A stretch of 28,486 nucleotides of DNA from Phellopilus nigrolimitatus. Taxonomy: Eukaryota > Basidiomycota > Agaricomycetes > Hymenochaetales > Hymenochaetaceae. The notes below the pieces were generated by a model that saw only the letters and a list, made by a program, of their open reading frames with translations, was not told where the DNA came from and made no database searches. Of this stretch, positions 1 to 10,270 are shown piece after piece (the first letter of the stretch is position 1; each line of letters opens with the position of its first letter). The stretch lies in contig JAJOHG010000330.1 of assembly GCA_021029095.1 (NCBI GenBank), positions 1 through 28,486 on the forward strand. The letters are read 5' to 3'. Position numbers and translations under genes: made by a program.

Positions 1-560
1 GTGCGCCAAGAGTAATCCAGTTTGCGTTACCGTACTGGGCGGCAGCGTCCGAGTTAGCGGCGCTACGAACGCGGCTGCGCACGATGCCGAAGAGCACCAT
101 GTCGATTACCCACACGACGAGCGTGACGAGGAACGCAAGCAGCGCAGCGAGCGACATCATGATCGTCCCCGCGCGGTGGTACGATGCGCCGCAGATCCCG
201 AAGAGCACGGCGAGCCCCGAGAGGCCCGCCGCGATGGGGTGCAGGATGAGCACCTTCGTGAGGTTGTGCATGACTTCGGTGTTCAGGTTAGTCGAACTGC
301 TGAATGAGAACAGCGTTAGCCAGCTGCATACGGGTAGGAAGCTATGCAGTTACTCACCCGAGGCTGGAGGGGAAGAGATATCCAATATGCGTGCTTGAGC
401 CCGTGAAACCAAAGACACCAAAGTGCGTCGTCTGACCGCCAGTGCTGACGTCGAGGAACGAGATCTTCTCCCATGTCGGAGAGGAGATGGAGACGAAAAG
501 AAGCAGCACTGCCGCTGCGAAGCAGAAGAAGAGTCCCGGAATAGCAGGGGAGGCGGCCAT
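1..560 (-). CDS. PalI/Rim9 (SUR7-like) membrane protein, 5' part
   Basis: Partial gene; the C-terminal part lies beyond the left edge. Exon 1 is 560-358 (67 codons plus 2 nt) and exon 2 runs from 296 to the window edge. The 61-nt intron (357-297) has a GTGAGT donor and a CAG acceptor and keeps frame. The protein begins MAASPAIPGLFFCF, giving an N-terminal membrane helix. A loop follows containing SSPTWEKISFLDV and FGVFGFTG. Exon 2 encodes two further helices (around LILHPIAAGLSGLAVLFGI and MMSLAALLAFLVTLVVWVID). A first helix, a W-K-I-S-F-L loop and FGVFG-TGS are typical of fungal PalI/Rim9 proteins, membrane components of ambient-pH signalling related to SUR7/claudin-like proteins. The family call is by eye; the pH-sensing role is family knowledge, not shown here. 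Confidence 0.78.
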
Positions 561-1743
561 GGTAGACGTGGAGTCGTTAAGAATGTACTACGGTGTCGTC
601 GAGGTCGTGTGTCGGGTTCGTTGGCGTCTGCGCTGGCGTCGCTAGAGCTCGGCTAAAATGCGGAAAAGTCCGTCGACGTCGTCAGCGAACGCGGGCAACG
701 ATGATATGGATGCGGGGGACTTACGGGCAGAAAGTAGGCGGGACGTGAACGGGGGTCCATGCTCCAACACATGAGACACTTTATAAACTTTACGGCTGCC
801 CGAGTAGCAGCCGTGGGAACAAGGTGACGTTTGCCCGGCAAAAATAAAATTTCGTAGATATCCATATTCGTCGCTTTCGTTCTCACGCCTCGCTACAAGG
901 TTCTGCCCTTTGCACACTCCACGAGCTGACCACATCCCGCTGTCATCCTCTCCACCCTTCTACTGCTGAAGTTAAAAAAATTGGACCTGGGTTTCTGGGG
1001 ATTCTACTAGACGATCTCGATTTTCTCGATTTTTTTCTCAGTAAGAAGTTGAAAAATTAGTAACGACTCCGAGCGTAAGATGGACAGCCTCAGCTGCATC
1101 GTCGACTGCGCATCCATAATTTCATATCTGTGTTCTTGCACTTGCACCGGTTCGCGCAGACTCTCAGCTTTCAAGCCACATTGAAGCATCCGCCGGCTTG
1201 CTGCGCTCCATTACCCATCACTCGAGGCAGTCCCTATCATTCCTCCCAAGCCTTGTCTTAATTACGGTCTGAGATTTGGATGCTTTCGCTTTGCAGTTCT
1301 TCAGGCGGTCAATTCTAAATATACACCCACTTGGCACCTCAAGCTGGCCGTAGAAGGACCGCTGTGCTAACGAAGAGCATACTGCGCGTATAACAGCTTT
1401 GTTTTGATGGGAGGCCGAAACTCAGTCTTACGCGCTCCTATTCATCATGTCTTCCGAACTTGAAATATTGATATCGCTAGACCAAATGGGCTTTCAAGAC
1501 TCAGCGCTCAGAAAATCTGTCATTGTTCCCGTGATGTATATCAAGTGTCAAGAGCAACGTTCTCTTAGCCTCGTATACTACCAGATGGCGCAGTTGTGCC
1601 GCGCAGCATTGCTGTGCAGGCGTTTGAACGAAGTGCTATTCCGCACCTAGGGTTGATTTTGTGGAGCGAGTTGGTTGATTACGAAAGGGTATAAAGCACG
1701 AGTGGTATCGGTGGAACAGCAGCACAATTCAGTTATTGCACTC
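561..1743. other. intergenic, divergent 5' region
   Basis: This stretch separates the PalI-like gene (leftward) from the acyltransferase-like gene (rightward), so both promoters should lie in it. Short ORFs on either strand (such as 642-935 minus and 1447-1650 plus) show no domain, composition bias or splice continuity supporting a gene. I see no RNA gene or repeat in it. Confidence 0.5.
1690..1695 (+). promoter_or_regulatory. TATA-like box
   Basis: A TATAAA hexamer lies 54 nt upstream of the proposed ATG (1744) of the acyltransferase-like gene. Position and sequence fit a core promoter with a short leader, but this is a single hexamer match without transcript support. Confidence 0.3.
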
Positions 1744-3621
1744 ATGGAAGCGATAAGCGGTATGTCTGGCGAGGAGTTCATTTTCCACAAAGTTCACGGC
1801 AACGTCTACGTTCGAAAATGCTACGGAACTGAGGCAATAGCAAGTCTTGCTCAGTACGTCTTGCCGCAATTTTTCTCGAAGCCTCCTATGCCGACTAATG
1901 ACAATCCACAGGGAAATCCGCAAGGGCCTAACCATGCTCACGGTCACCGCTGCAATCTCACTTGACTCCTCACCGTCTCGAGAACTCCTTCAAACTCAAG
2001 TGTGCGAAGCGTGGCAGCTTTTGCGGCACCTCGTTCCCGGTATCGCATGTCAAACGTTAAAGTTGCCTCCGTTCGACGGACAGTATGAGCTTCGCTATAT
2101 TGTGCCGCAGTCGCTCGGGGACGTCGATGCTTGGGCAGATCAAACCACGTTCTTTGATGACAGCCTTGTGTCGCTTCACGAGAAGCATGAGCAACTTAAG
2201 AATGATCGATGGTGGAGTTCTGCCGAGCCTCATTACAATGCGGAACTGCACGTCTCTCCACTGGGGACATCTTCAAGCTGGCAATTCAGGTAGGAACCTA
2301 AGCAGTCGCTTTTAAGAGATTCAAGAGCTGAATGTAGTGTAGTCTCGTTATGGCGCACAATAGCATCGATGGGCGTGGTGCATTTACGCTTCTTGAGCTC
2401 TTTTTTGGGTTTTTGACGTCCGTCATCGAGAAGAGGGCGCAGCCTACTTCTGAGATCAAATGGGGCGAGGAAGTCTCGCGACTTCCTCCGCCTGGACCGC
2501 TCGCAATGTCGTTTGCTAAGACGGGTCTCCCTTTGGAAACTCCAAAGGCACCTGCGCCGACTGCGCCGACTTCAGCCGAAGTTGAGAACCAAGCCGCTCC
2601 TGTAATGGTAGGGTTTCGTCATGTCGAACGAGACTTTGATTCCAGCGTATTTACCGATTGTCAACCAGGTTCCCTGGATCATACCTGCGCTCGCTATTCG
2701 CGATAGTGGGCAAGGGGACATTGGATGCGTCGTCAAATTCTCACCTGAAGCTACTGCGAATATACATGCCGCTTGCAAGAAACATGCGCGCACAATCACG
2801 CAGGTCATTTCGGCGCTCGTAACACTCGCGACTACGGAGGCCTCTTTGCAGAAGGCAGGTCAAATGGGCGACGAGCGGTACAAAGACGCGTCGGATGGTT
2901 TCTCAAACTCGACACACTACTTGATCGGGATGAATACCATATCCCAAGTATGCTTTTCCTTTTCGAAGAAACCGATAGATAAAATTCTGACGAATACTGG
3001 TAGAGACAAAAGCTTGCGGGAGGATATGACTCGTTCAAGTCGCCAAAAAGCTCACCTCTTTGTGCTTCGGACTATTTGCCAATACACTTTCCGATGGACT
3101 CCATTCGCAAATTAGTAAAACTGGAAGCGACGAAAAGGACTGCGCTTCGCGAGGTAGATCAAGATCACTTATGGAATGGTTTAGTCAATGATGTGGCTGC
3201 TGCCTGGAAAGCAGTAGATGTAAGCGCTTACTTTTTTGCCATCTCTTCAACTAATTTTCTCATCGCGATTTAATCAGACATCTTTGGGAGCTTACTTCAC
3301 ACGCCAGGCTGGTGTGCATGCTGCTGCTAGCGCTTTTGACCCGCATTCGTTGGATATCTCTGTGCCACAAATACTTCCATTGGAGACCTCAGCTGGCTCA
3401 ACCTCCTTAACGCATACCTCCCTTCGGCGACTCGGAAAACAATTACGGTCGAGGATGTGGTTCTCTCGACCCGCAATAGCGGACCGATGTTCACGACGGT
3501 GTGTTACCAATACAATGGCCAACTAGCGTTGCATTTCTGCATGGCTGACGACTTCGCAACTGCTGAGTCACTGAGGCATGTCGCCGACATCTTCGAGGAG
3601 TGGACGATGGCGGTCATTTGA
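1744..3621 (+). CDS. CoA-dependent acyltransferase-like protein, one apparent frameshift
   Basis: Six exons: 1744-1853, 1912-2289, 2343-2607, 2669-2947, 3004-3219, 3278-3621. All introns are 53-61 nt, GT-AG and phase-consistent. The product would be about 530 aa. Residues 168-173 read HNSIDG, the HxxxDG catalytic motif of the chloramphenicol-acetyltransferase/condensation/alcohol-acetyltransferase fold. Further fold-like segments are CEAWQLLRHLVP, TITQVISALVTLA and, near the C-terminus, GDLSWLN. The family contains fungal alcohol and secondary-metabolite O-acyltransferases; the substrate cannot be told. The start is the first ATG in the open frame. In the last exon the frame of AASAFDP (to about 3340) does not continue into the frame of GDLSWLN (from 3382), and no usable intron explains it: one base appears to be missing near a CCC run at 3340-3342. 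This is either early pseudogene decay or a sequence error. The next gene lies 193 nt downstream on the same strand. Confidence 0.72.
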
Positions 3622-3694
3622 AGTAAATTACATAGTGTGTTCTTCTAGAGTTACGACGCTGTAGACAGTATGTATGTATACGTATTCCCGGAAG

Positions 3695-3700
3695 TATAAA
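3695..3700 (+). promoter_or_regulatory. TATA-like box
   Basis: A TATAAA hexamer lies 115 nt upstream of the proposed ATG (3815) of the beta-lactamase-like gene and downstream of the acyltransferase stop. The distance suits a core promoter with a leader of about 80 nt. This is a motif match only. Confidence 0.35.
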
Positions 3701-3814
3701 TGTGGTAGCGGGTGTGCCCTTATTACGTAATATTAGCAAGCATTGATTTGTACGCCCGAACATCAGCTAAACACGTTGGATCTGGTCAAATTGTTTATTA
3801 CCATCATCCTTGCT

Positions 3815-5902
3815 ATGCTTGCCATAAATGATATTGTTTTTGTACTGGCTGCATGCGCTCGCTTCGCACTATGTACCCAAACGCCGTTCAAATCAACTCC
3901 AGAGAATGCGAAGTCCGACAACCTGAAGACGGTCCTAACACCGGAGTATTCAAAGTATGCAGAACATCTTATGGAGCTCTGGGGCGTTAAGGGCATTTCA
4001 ATAGCAGTAGTGAAGCCGGATGGTGAAGTCGAGCTTGGCTCCTGGGGCAACAAAACAGAGGAGGGCGAGGAAATGACTCCTGATGTTCGTTTGTCTTTTA
4101 AACGATCCCGGTCCTGCTATCAGCTGAAATGGTTCCAGACTCTGTTCGGTATCGCCTCGTGCTCGAAAGCGTTCCTTTCCGCGTCAATAGGGATTCTCAT
4201 TGATGACTACGCGCACGGAAAGAACAGCATGCCGCTCCCCAACACGCTCTCCGCATTGAACTGGAACTCGAAGATCAAAGATATCCTCCCTGGAGAATGG
4301 GAACTCCAGGACAGCTGGGCGAGCGAAAAGGCGGATATCCGCGATGTTCTGTCGCATGTGAGCGGAATGCCAAGGCAGTTTTCCTCCAGCATACTTTCAA
4401 TAGCGTAATTCGCTGATATGCAGCGCATAGGCATGACGGGTCTTATGGTCCCCATGACTCGATTACGGATGTCATCCGCCGCATGAAGTTCCTCCGCCCC
4501 GCATACGAGCTAAGGCAGAAGTTCTCGTACAATAACCAGGTAAATGTCGTCTCGCTCCCTGTGGCGCTGACTCAAAGTTAAAAGCACGATGCTAGATGTA
4601 CATGCTGGGAGCACACATCCTCACGAAGTACACCGGCTCTTACATAGACTACGCTGAGCAACGCATTTTCAAACCCCTCGGCATGAACGCAACGACCTTC
4701 TCCCCTCGCGAGGCCCACCAATCTAAGAAGCTGACGCACACCTGGACTGGGCATGGGCAACGAATCCCCTACTGGATCCCCGAGGAATCAAAGCATTTGA
4801 ACGCTGGGCCCGGGGGCATCATTAAAACGTCGTCGATCTGGTGAGTCCATGGTACGATTACCCTTGGTGGGGCAATAACGGCTTCTATGGGTTAGTCAAA
4901 ATGGCTGAAGGCCCTCCTCAACTCCGGCGTTGATAGCGCTGCAAACAAGACGGTCATCCCCAAATCCGCCTTCGAAGCCGTCACGACCTCGAGTGCAATC
5001 ACAGAAGGCAAGGCGCCTTCTTCCGGGTTTTCCATAGGAGGATATGGTATGGGCTGGTTTAGGTCCTCCTACCAGGGCCGCGAGGTAGGCTCGCACCCGC
5101 CTCAGAAGAATCCTGCATCCAAGACAAATTGCTCATCACAGGTGATTTCGCACTCGGGTGCCATACCCGGTCTAACGAGCCATGTATCCTTCTACCCGGA
5201 AGCCAACATTGGCATAGCCGTCTTACTGAACACCGGCGATAAGAATCAAGTCGCAGTCGCACTCTCCTATCGCGTCGTAGAAGATATACTGGGTTTGCCA
5301 TACGTCTTTCAGGCCGGGGAGTACGTATCGATACATTTACAATATCTTCCCAACTAAACAGCTCCTTAACCCGACTTCACCCTCGCAGCCCCCCGCCGCC
5401 CGTCGCGCCTTCTCCCCGCTCCCCAAACGCCAGCACGCCCGTCCCGCTCTCCGCCTACGCAGGCACGTACCGCAACCCGGGGTACGGCGCCTTCACGCTC
5501 TGCGAGCCCGCAGCGACGTCCTCCTACTGCGCGGGCGTGCTCGCGGCCTTCCGCGCGGTCGACGGCGCACAAAGCCCGCCGGGCGCGCCGCCCGCGGACG
5601 TCCCGCAGCTGCTCGGCGCGTGGGCGCGCGTGTGGGCGTCGCACGTGCGCCTCGTGCACGTCGAGCGCAGCGCGTTCGCCATCGCCTTCACGGCGCTCTT
5701 CCCGCGCGGGTACGGCGCGTCGCGCCGCCCGTTCGAGACGTACGAGCTCGACCGCTACGAGGGGCGCGCGGAGTTCGTCGTGGACGAGGTCCGCGGTGCG
5801 GTGAAGGGCTTTGGGTTCTTCGGGGCGGATGCGATGGCGGGGACGAGGGGAGAAGATGTTAGTATCGAAGAAGGGGCGATGGTGTGGTTTGAGAAGGTAT
5901 AA
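3815..5902 (+). CDS. Class-C beta-lactamase-like serine hydrolase, one apparent frameshift
   Basis: Seven exons: 3815-4084, 4139-4377, 4431-4539, 4596-4840, 4896-5084, 5142-5320, 5389-5902; about 581 aa. The fold is the beta-lactamase/penicillin-binding (serpin-like LACTB) type. FGIASCSK carries the SxxK nucleophile (S97, K100). FSYNN carries the YxN motif (Y203, N205). ISHSG in exon 6 sits where the KTG-type triad is expected. The N-terminus (MLAINDIVFVLAACARFAL) is hydrophobic and could be a signal or anchor. A GC-rich C-terminal exon adds an extra domain of about 170 aa. Frame fails at the end of exon 4: GGIIKTSS lies in one frame, but joining to SKWLKALLNSG through the GTGAGT donor at 4841 requires one additional base near 4830-4835. 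Family members are esterases, amidases or transacylases; the substrate is unknown. An AATAAA lies at 6036-6041. Confidence 0.75.
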
Positions 5903-6213
5903 TAACGTTCACGCATTGAGCCTCTTCGAAAATTGGAAGAGAAGGGCATGAAAAACGGATATCGAGACGATGGCATAAGTAATTTATTTAAATACCTCTG
6001 TCGAAGGCATCGCTAGGCCGTCCAGCCTATCCCCCAATAAATTTAGTACAAAACAAAATTACAAAGCAACACGGATAGAAGAGCAGGGATGTCAGACGAA
6101 ATATCGGAAGGCGGAGGTTCGAGGAATGGGGAAAGTGCCTGAGGACATATTCTACTAGATGTACACAAGGAAATACAGGAAGCGAACGTCCTTAGATGGA
6201 CGACGCGAGGTGG
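5903..6213. other. convergent intergenic region
   Basis: Both flanking genes end here (stops at 5902 on plus and 6214 on minus), so this is 3' UTR sequence of both. An AATAAA at 6036-6041 could serve the plus-strand gene. No other feature is seen. Confidence 0.5.
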
Positions 6214-7563
6214 CTATGGGGTATCGAGAAACTGCTGCATATCAAATAGCGGGACCAGCTATACGAATGTGATCAGTATATTGATCGGAAATCGTTGGAC
6301 GCGACATACCTCGGCTTCCGCCTTCTCCGCCTTAGAGGCCGTCTTCGTAGACAGGGGCGGTGCATCTAGAAAAGCGCTCGGCGGGGCGGCGACGCCAGCT
6401 GGGCGCTGCGATAGTGGAGGAAGGGCCATGCCGTTGTCCCGCATGACAGACCAGACTGCGCCCGTCTGGCGCGCGTACAGCTCGATATGGGACGTCGCGG
6501 GCTGCCCCTGGTGGTCTGTATCGCCCATCAGTCAGCCCCAAGAACCTCACCGCCCCAGCGGATAAACAAATTGATTACGCACAGAGTATGGCGCTGTTCA
6601 CCTGGTCCGCGACGGCCTCGCGGCGCTCCTGGCGCATGTACTTCGCCATCGGGCTGCGCTCCGGCGCGGGGTACGCGAGCAGGCCGCCGACGCTGTTGAG
6701 CTCCCGGCGGTACACATCGCGGTCGCGCGTGTCGCGCAGCGACTCGACGCTCGCATACAGGCCCTGCGCGCGGTGCAGCAGCGCGGTCTGCTGCGCGGAG
6801 AACGCGTCGGACGCGCGGTCCGGCACCGGCGCCGCGGCGGATGCGTCTTTCGCGCGCGGGTCGGGCGGGTACGGCAGCGGGACCGTGCGCGCGGCCTCGA
6901 CGAACGCGAGAATGCGCAGGTTAAGAGCGATGTGGACCGGCTTGGTGGAGAGCTGCGAGGCGTAGTGCACGCGCGCGTGCGGGGCGGGCGCGCGGGGCGC
7001 CGGCAGCTCGTCGCCGTCGGCGCTCTCCTGCAGCACGGAGGGGAAGTGCGCGTCGAGGAGCTGCGTCGCTTCGTCGACGCGCCCCGAGAGGATGTGGTGC
7101 TTTATCTCTACGTATTTCAGAATATGATATATCAGGAATGAATCGCTGGACAAGGAGCTGAAGACACGCACCGCGTCGGAGACGCACGAGCCGCAGGATG
7201 TTCGTGGATACGCCCGCCGCCTCTAGCTCGGCAGACCCGGGTGCGTTGGCGTCGTCATCGTCATCGTCGGCTGTGTTCATCTGGTCCTCATCGGCCTTTG
7301 CGGCCGTATCGTCTGCGTCTGCGCGTCCCTCAAGCACCTTCTCTGCCCTTGCTAGCCCTGCCGAATCCAGCGCGAACGCACGGGCCGTGTCGATATACGA
7401 GTTATGGACAAGGTAGTCGAGCACAAGATCGCGCTGGATAGGACATATCGAAGGAACAAGTAAGTGCCCATTGTTAAGGACGGTGGCGGAACGACTCGGG
7501 ACTGACCAAACATTGCGAAGACGGCTGGAAGAGCGGGCTCGCCGCCGTTGTCCGACTAGCCAT
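6214..7563 (-). CDS. LisH-CTLH-CRA domain protein (GID/CTLH complex, RanBPM-like C-terminus)
   Basis: Five exons on the minus strand: 7563-7507, 7433-7172, 7107-6583, 6515-6310, 6258-6214. Lengths sum to 1095 nt, giving 364 aa plus stop exactly in frame. Residues 20-45 (RDLVLDYLVHNSYIDTARAF) are a LisH dimerisation motif. An acidic run with six aspartates follows. CTLH starts at about residue 107 (IKHHILSGRVDEATQLLD). The CRA region ends near ERSPMAKYMRQERREAVADQ, closely resembling the end of RanBPM/Gid1-type CRA domains. A final conserved block reads SHIELYARQT. No SPRY domain is present, so architecture is Gid8/TWA1-like while the CRA sequence looks RanBPM-like. Known members scaffold the GID/CTLH ubiquitin ligase, which in yeast degrades gluconeogenic enzymes. 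That role here is inference. Domain call is firm, orthology is not. Confidence 0.85.
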
Positions 7564-7974
7564 CTGGCGAGTGAGCGTTAAAGCGAGTTGGTTTGACGCA
7601 GAGCCGAACCAGTGACGGGCGCAGTACAGGTCATAGGCTTATGTGGTATTAGGACCGCTTGAGTCGGAGAGACCGCACGTCCGCAAGGCTCAAAGACCGC
7701 CAGCGCGCCGCAGAGGCATTACTTACGTACTCATACGTCACCCATGTCTTTCTTTCCTCAATTTCGCCGAGCACATGAGAAAGAGAAAAATCAGAGTACA
7801 CTTGGTTTCATTTTGGCTTGGCTTATCTCGCCGCTCCGATACAGTGGATCTACCTACTAAGTTAGTTACAACGCAGCAGCCTTCCATCCGCACTCCTCGG
7901 TCTAGTAGAAATCGGGAAAAAGAAAGCAAGAGGGAGAGAAGGAAGGGCCGATAAGCAGCTTGCCGTTGAGCCGC
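7564..7974. other. intergenic, tandem minus-strand genes
   Basis: This region lies between the transketolase-like stop (7975) and the LisH-protein start (7563), so it holds the 3' UTR of the former and the promoter of the latter. Small ORFs on both strands look incidental. No repeat or RNA gene is seen. Confidence 0.5.
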
Positions 7975-10270
7975 TTACTGCGAGAGCTGCTTGATCTTGA
8001 CGATAATCGCTATGTGCGAAGCATAATGAGAAAACGAGCGGAGACGCGAAAAGTGGAAAGAGGGAACTTACATTGTGGATCGAGGCCCTGGTGCGGGATC
8101 TGTTCCTGAAGGCCGCCGCAGCCCTCCTTGAGGGTGCCCATGTACCCATACTTGGGCGTCAGACGGCGTTCAAGGAGCCACGTGCCGAACTTCGAGCCAA
8201 GCTACATGAAGAACAAAGTTAAGGTCGTTCGTGGAGATACAGTGGACACAGAGCTACGTACACCGGTCTTCTGGTTCTGCGACTCGACAACGAGTACGAA
8301 GGGGCTCGTGCCGATCTTCCTGATGACGTTCTCGTCGACGAGGTTGAGCGTCGTCTTGTTGATCAGACCGATGTTCATGCCCTGGCCACGGAGGCGCAGC
8401 ACCGCGTCGTAAGAGCGGTAAAGCATCTCGCCGAACGAGACGACGTAGCCCTCGGTGCCCTCGACGATGATGTCATCCTTGCCGGGCACGAATTCGTAGT
8501 CCTTGCCGTAGAAACGCGAGCCGTCCTCGCGCAGGATGTACGGCACCTTGGCGCGCGTCGAGAAGACGAAGCGGATACCGCGCTCGAAAAAGACGCGCTT
8601 GATGACCGCGTCCATCTGCGCTGCGTCGGCGGGGAAATACAGCCACGACTGCGCGTCCGAAAGACCATTGTCTCCGAAGAAGTTGTTGATGCCAAAATGG
8701 CAGGTGTTGTCCGCCATTTCATCAACTATGTAAAGAACATTTTGTCAGACATGCGCGAAGTACTATAGAAATGTCAGATTGCATACCTCCAGAGTGAGAG
8801 AAGTGGGAAAGGACATTGCAGTTGTTAAGACGAGCCATCGTGATCTCAGAGACAACCATTTCCAAGAACGCAGCAAAGGTGGAGAAAACACCAAACTTGC
8901 CCGCTTCGAAGCCGAAGCCAGCGGCGGCAGAGAAGTTGCCACGCTCCATAATACCGGAGGGGAGGAAGACCTCAGGGTGCTTCGTGTGAATGACCTTGAG
9001 ACCGGTAGAGCCCTCGAGATCGGAGTCGATGACAAGAACCTTCTTCGCGTTCTCCTCCTTCGAGAATCCGTCGAGCACGCGCGAGACGGCCTCGCCGAAC
9101 TCGACGCGGTTCGCGGCGGTCTCCTTGCTGGAGCCCTCGTAGACGTACGGGACGCCGCTCGGCTTGATGTTGAGCAGGATGTCCGACGAGATTGCGGCCG
9201 GGTAGCCGCGTTTCTCGAGGTAGTTGATCGCGGCCTTGACGGGGATGACGTCGTGGCCGTGCGGCGAGCCCTCGATGCTGTCGACGCCGGGCGCCATCTT
9301 GCGCTTCACGATGACCGCGGCGGGGCCGTTGTAGTTGAGGATCTCGTGCACACCGCCCCAGAGTGCATCGAGGTCTTCGCCCTGCACGGTGACGACCTTG
9401 AGGCCGTGTCCGTTGAGCGTCTTCGGGAGCTCGTAGCCCTTGAGGTACTGGCTCGGGTGGCCGGCGATGGTGACGTCATTGTCGTCGATGAGGAGCTTGA
9501 CGTTGAGGCCTTGCGCAACGGCGAGGCGGGCGGCCTCGGCATCGTCGCCCTCCTGCTGCGAGCCATCGGAACCGAGCATGAAGACGGTCTTGTCCCTGTT
9601 CGCAAGCGCGATGCCGTTCACGAGCGACCACATGTGGCCGAGGCGTCCCGAGGAGAACTTTATGCCTGGGGTGAGCCCGAGCTCAGGGTGACCGGGAAGC
9701 TTCGAGTTGGCCTCGCGGTAGTGGAGCAGGTGCTCTGCAGGGAGAGCGCCCTCCATTACAGCGAGAAGGTACTGCGTCGCGACACGGTGGCCTGAATAGT
9801 GAAAATTTATGCTCAGTCGGAAATTTGGATTACAGTCAACGCAGGCGGATTACTCACCGGCCTCATCGAAGATGATTGGGTGGAACTTTTCGCTGAAGTC
9901 GAAAAGCGAGAGGAGGATGCAGACCTCCGGGACGGTGTCGAATGCACCACCTGGCGAGCGGCACAGATGTGTAATCAGCAAATGCGAGTCGGACACAGGA
10001 TGTATGCGCGCCAAAGACGACACATACCGGTATGGCCGCTCACGCCGCGGGCCGCGCCAGTCGCAGTGAAGAGGACGATGGCATCGCGCAGGAGCTCGAT
10101 GTTCGCACGAAGCGTCGTGCGCTCGTCGTCGCTGAGCTGGGGCTTGGACGGGTCGAGCTTCAGCCTGCAATCAAAACTCATCAATATTGCCGCACTCGAT
10201 TTATTCGCTGATATTTTTACTTCTTGAATTTGCCGAGGTCGATGGGGAACGCAGACTCTGTTCCAGGCAT
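7975..10270 (-). CDS. Transketolase-like thiamine-diphosphate enzyme
   Basis: Seven exons on minus: 10270-10221, 10164-10028, 9950-9858, 9791-8787, 8725-8262, 8201-8072, 8009-7975. The sum is 1914 nt, 637 aa plus stop, with every phase matching. The N-terminal half carries GSDGSQQEG at about 167 and IDDNDVTIAG with N198, corresponding to the GDG-x(25-30)-N thiamine-diphosphate/Mg site. Regions such as GRLGHMWSLVNGIALA fit the transketolase PP domain. The C-terminal half (VIDSDLEGSTG, FGINNFFGDNG, ending IIVKIKQLSQ) fits the Pyr and C-terminal domains. It is divergent: the usual SGHPG signature appears as SGHTGGAFDTVPE, and it is shorter than the roughly 680 aa of pentose-phosphate transketolase. 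Sugar-phosphate ketol transfer is likely, but another 2-carbon transfer (dihydroxyacetone-synthase-like) is possible. Codon use is GC-rich in the third position, consistent with good expression. Confidence 0.87.

Noticed and set aside
642..935. 97-codon minus-strand open frame upstream of the PalI-like gene
   Set aside because: Composition looks random and no splice connection to the neighbouring gene could be made.
4828..4841. Programmed frameshifting as an explanation of the hydrolase frame change
   Set aside because: No slippery heptamer or downstream structure is evident, and the site abuts a splice donor; a simple missing base is more economical.
7643..7954. 103-codon plus-strand ORF between LisH and transketolase-like genes
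   Set aside because: Lysine/arginine-rich low-complexity end and no domain; it lies in the 3' UTR/promoter space of two minus-strand genes.
8779..9795. 338-codon plus-strand open frame
   Set aside because: It is exactly antisense to the large transketolase-like exon (9791-8787), whose GC-rich third positions open the opposite strand. The peptide is a biased Arg/Glu/Val-rich sequence without a domain.
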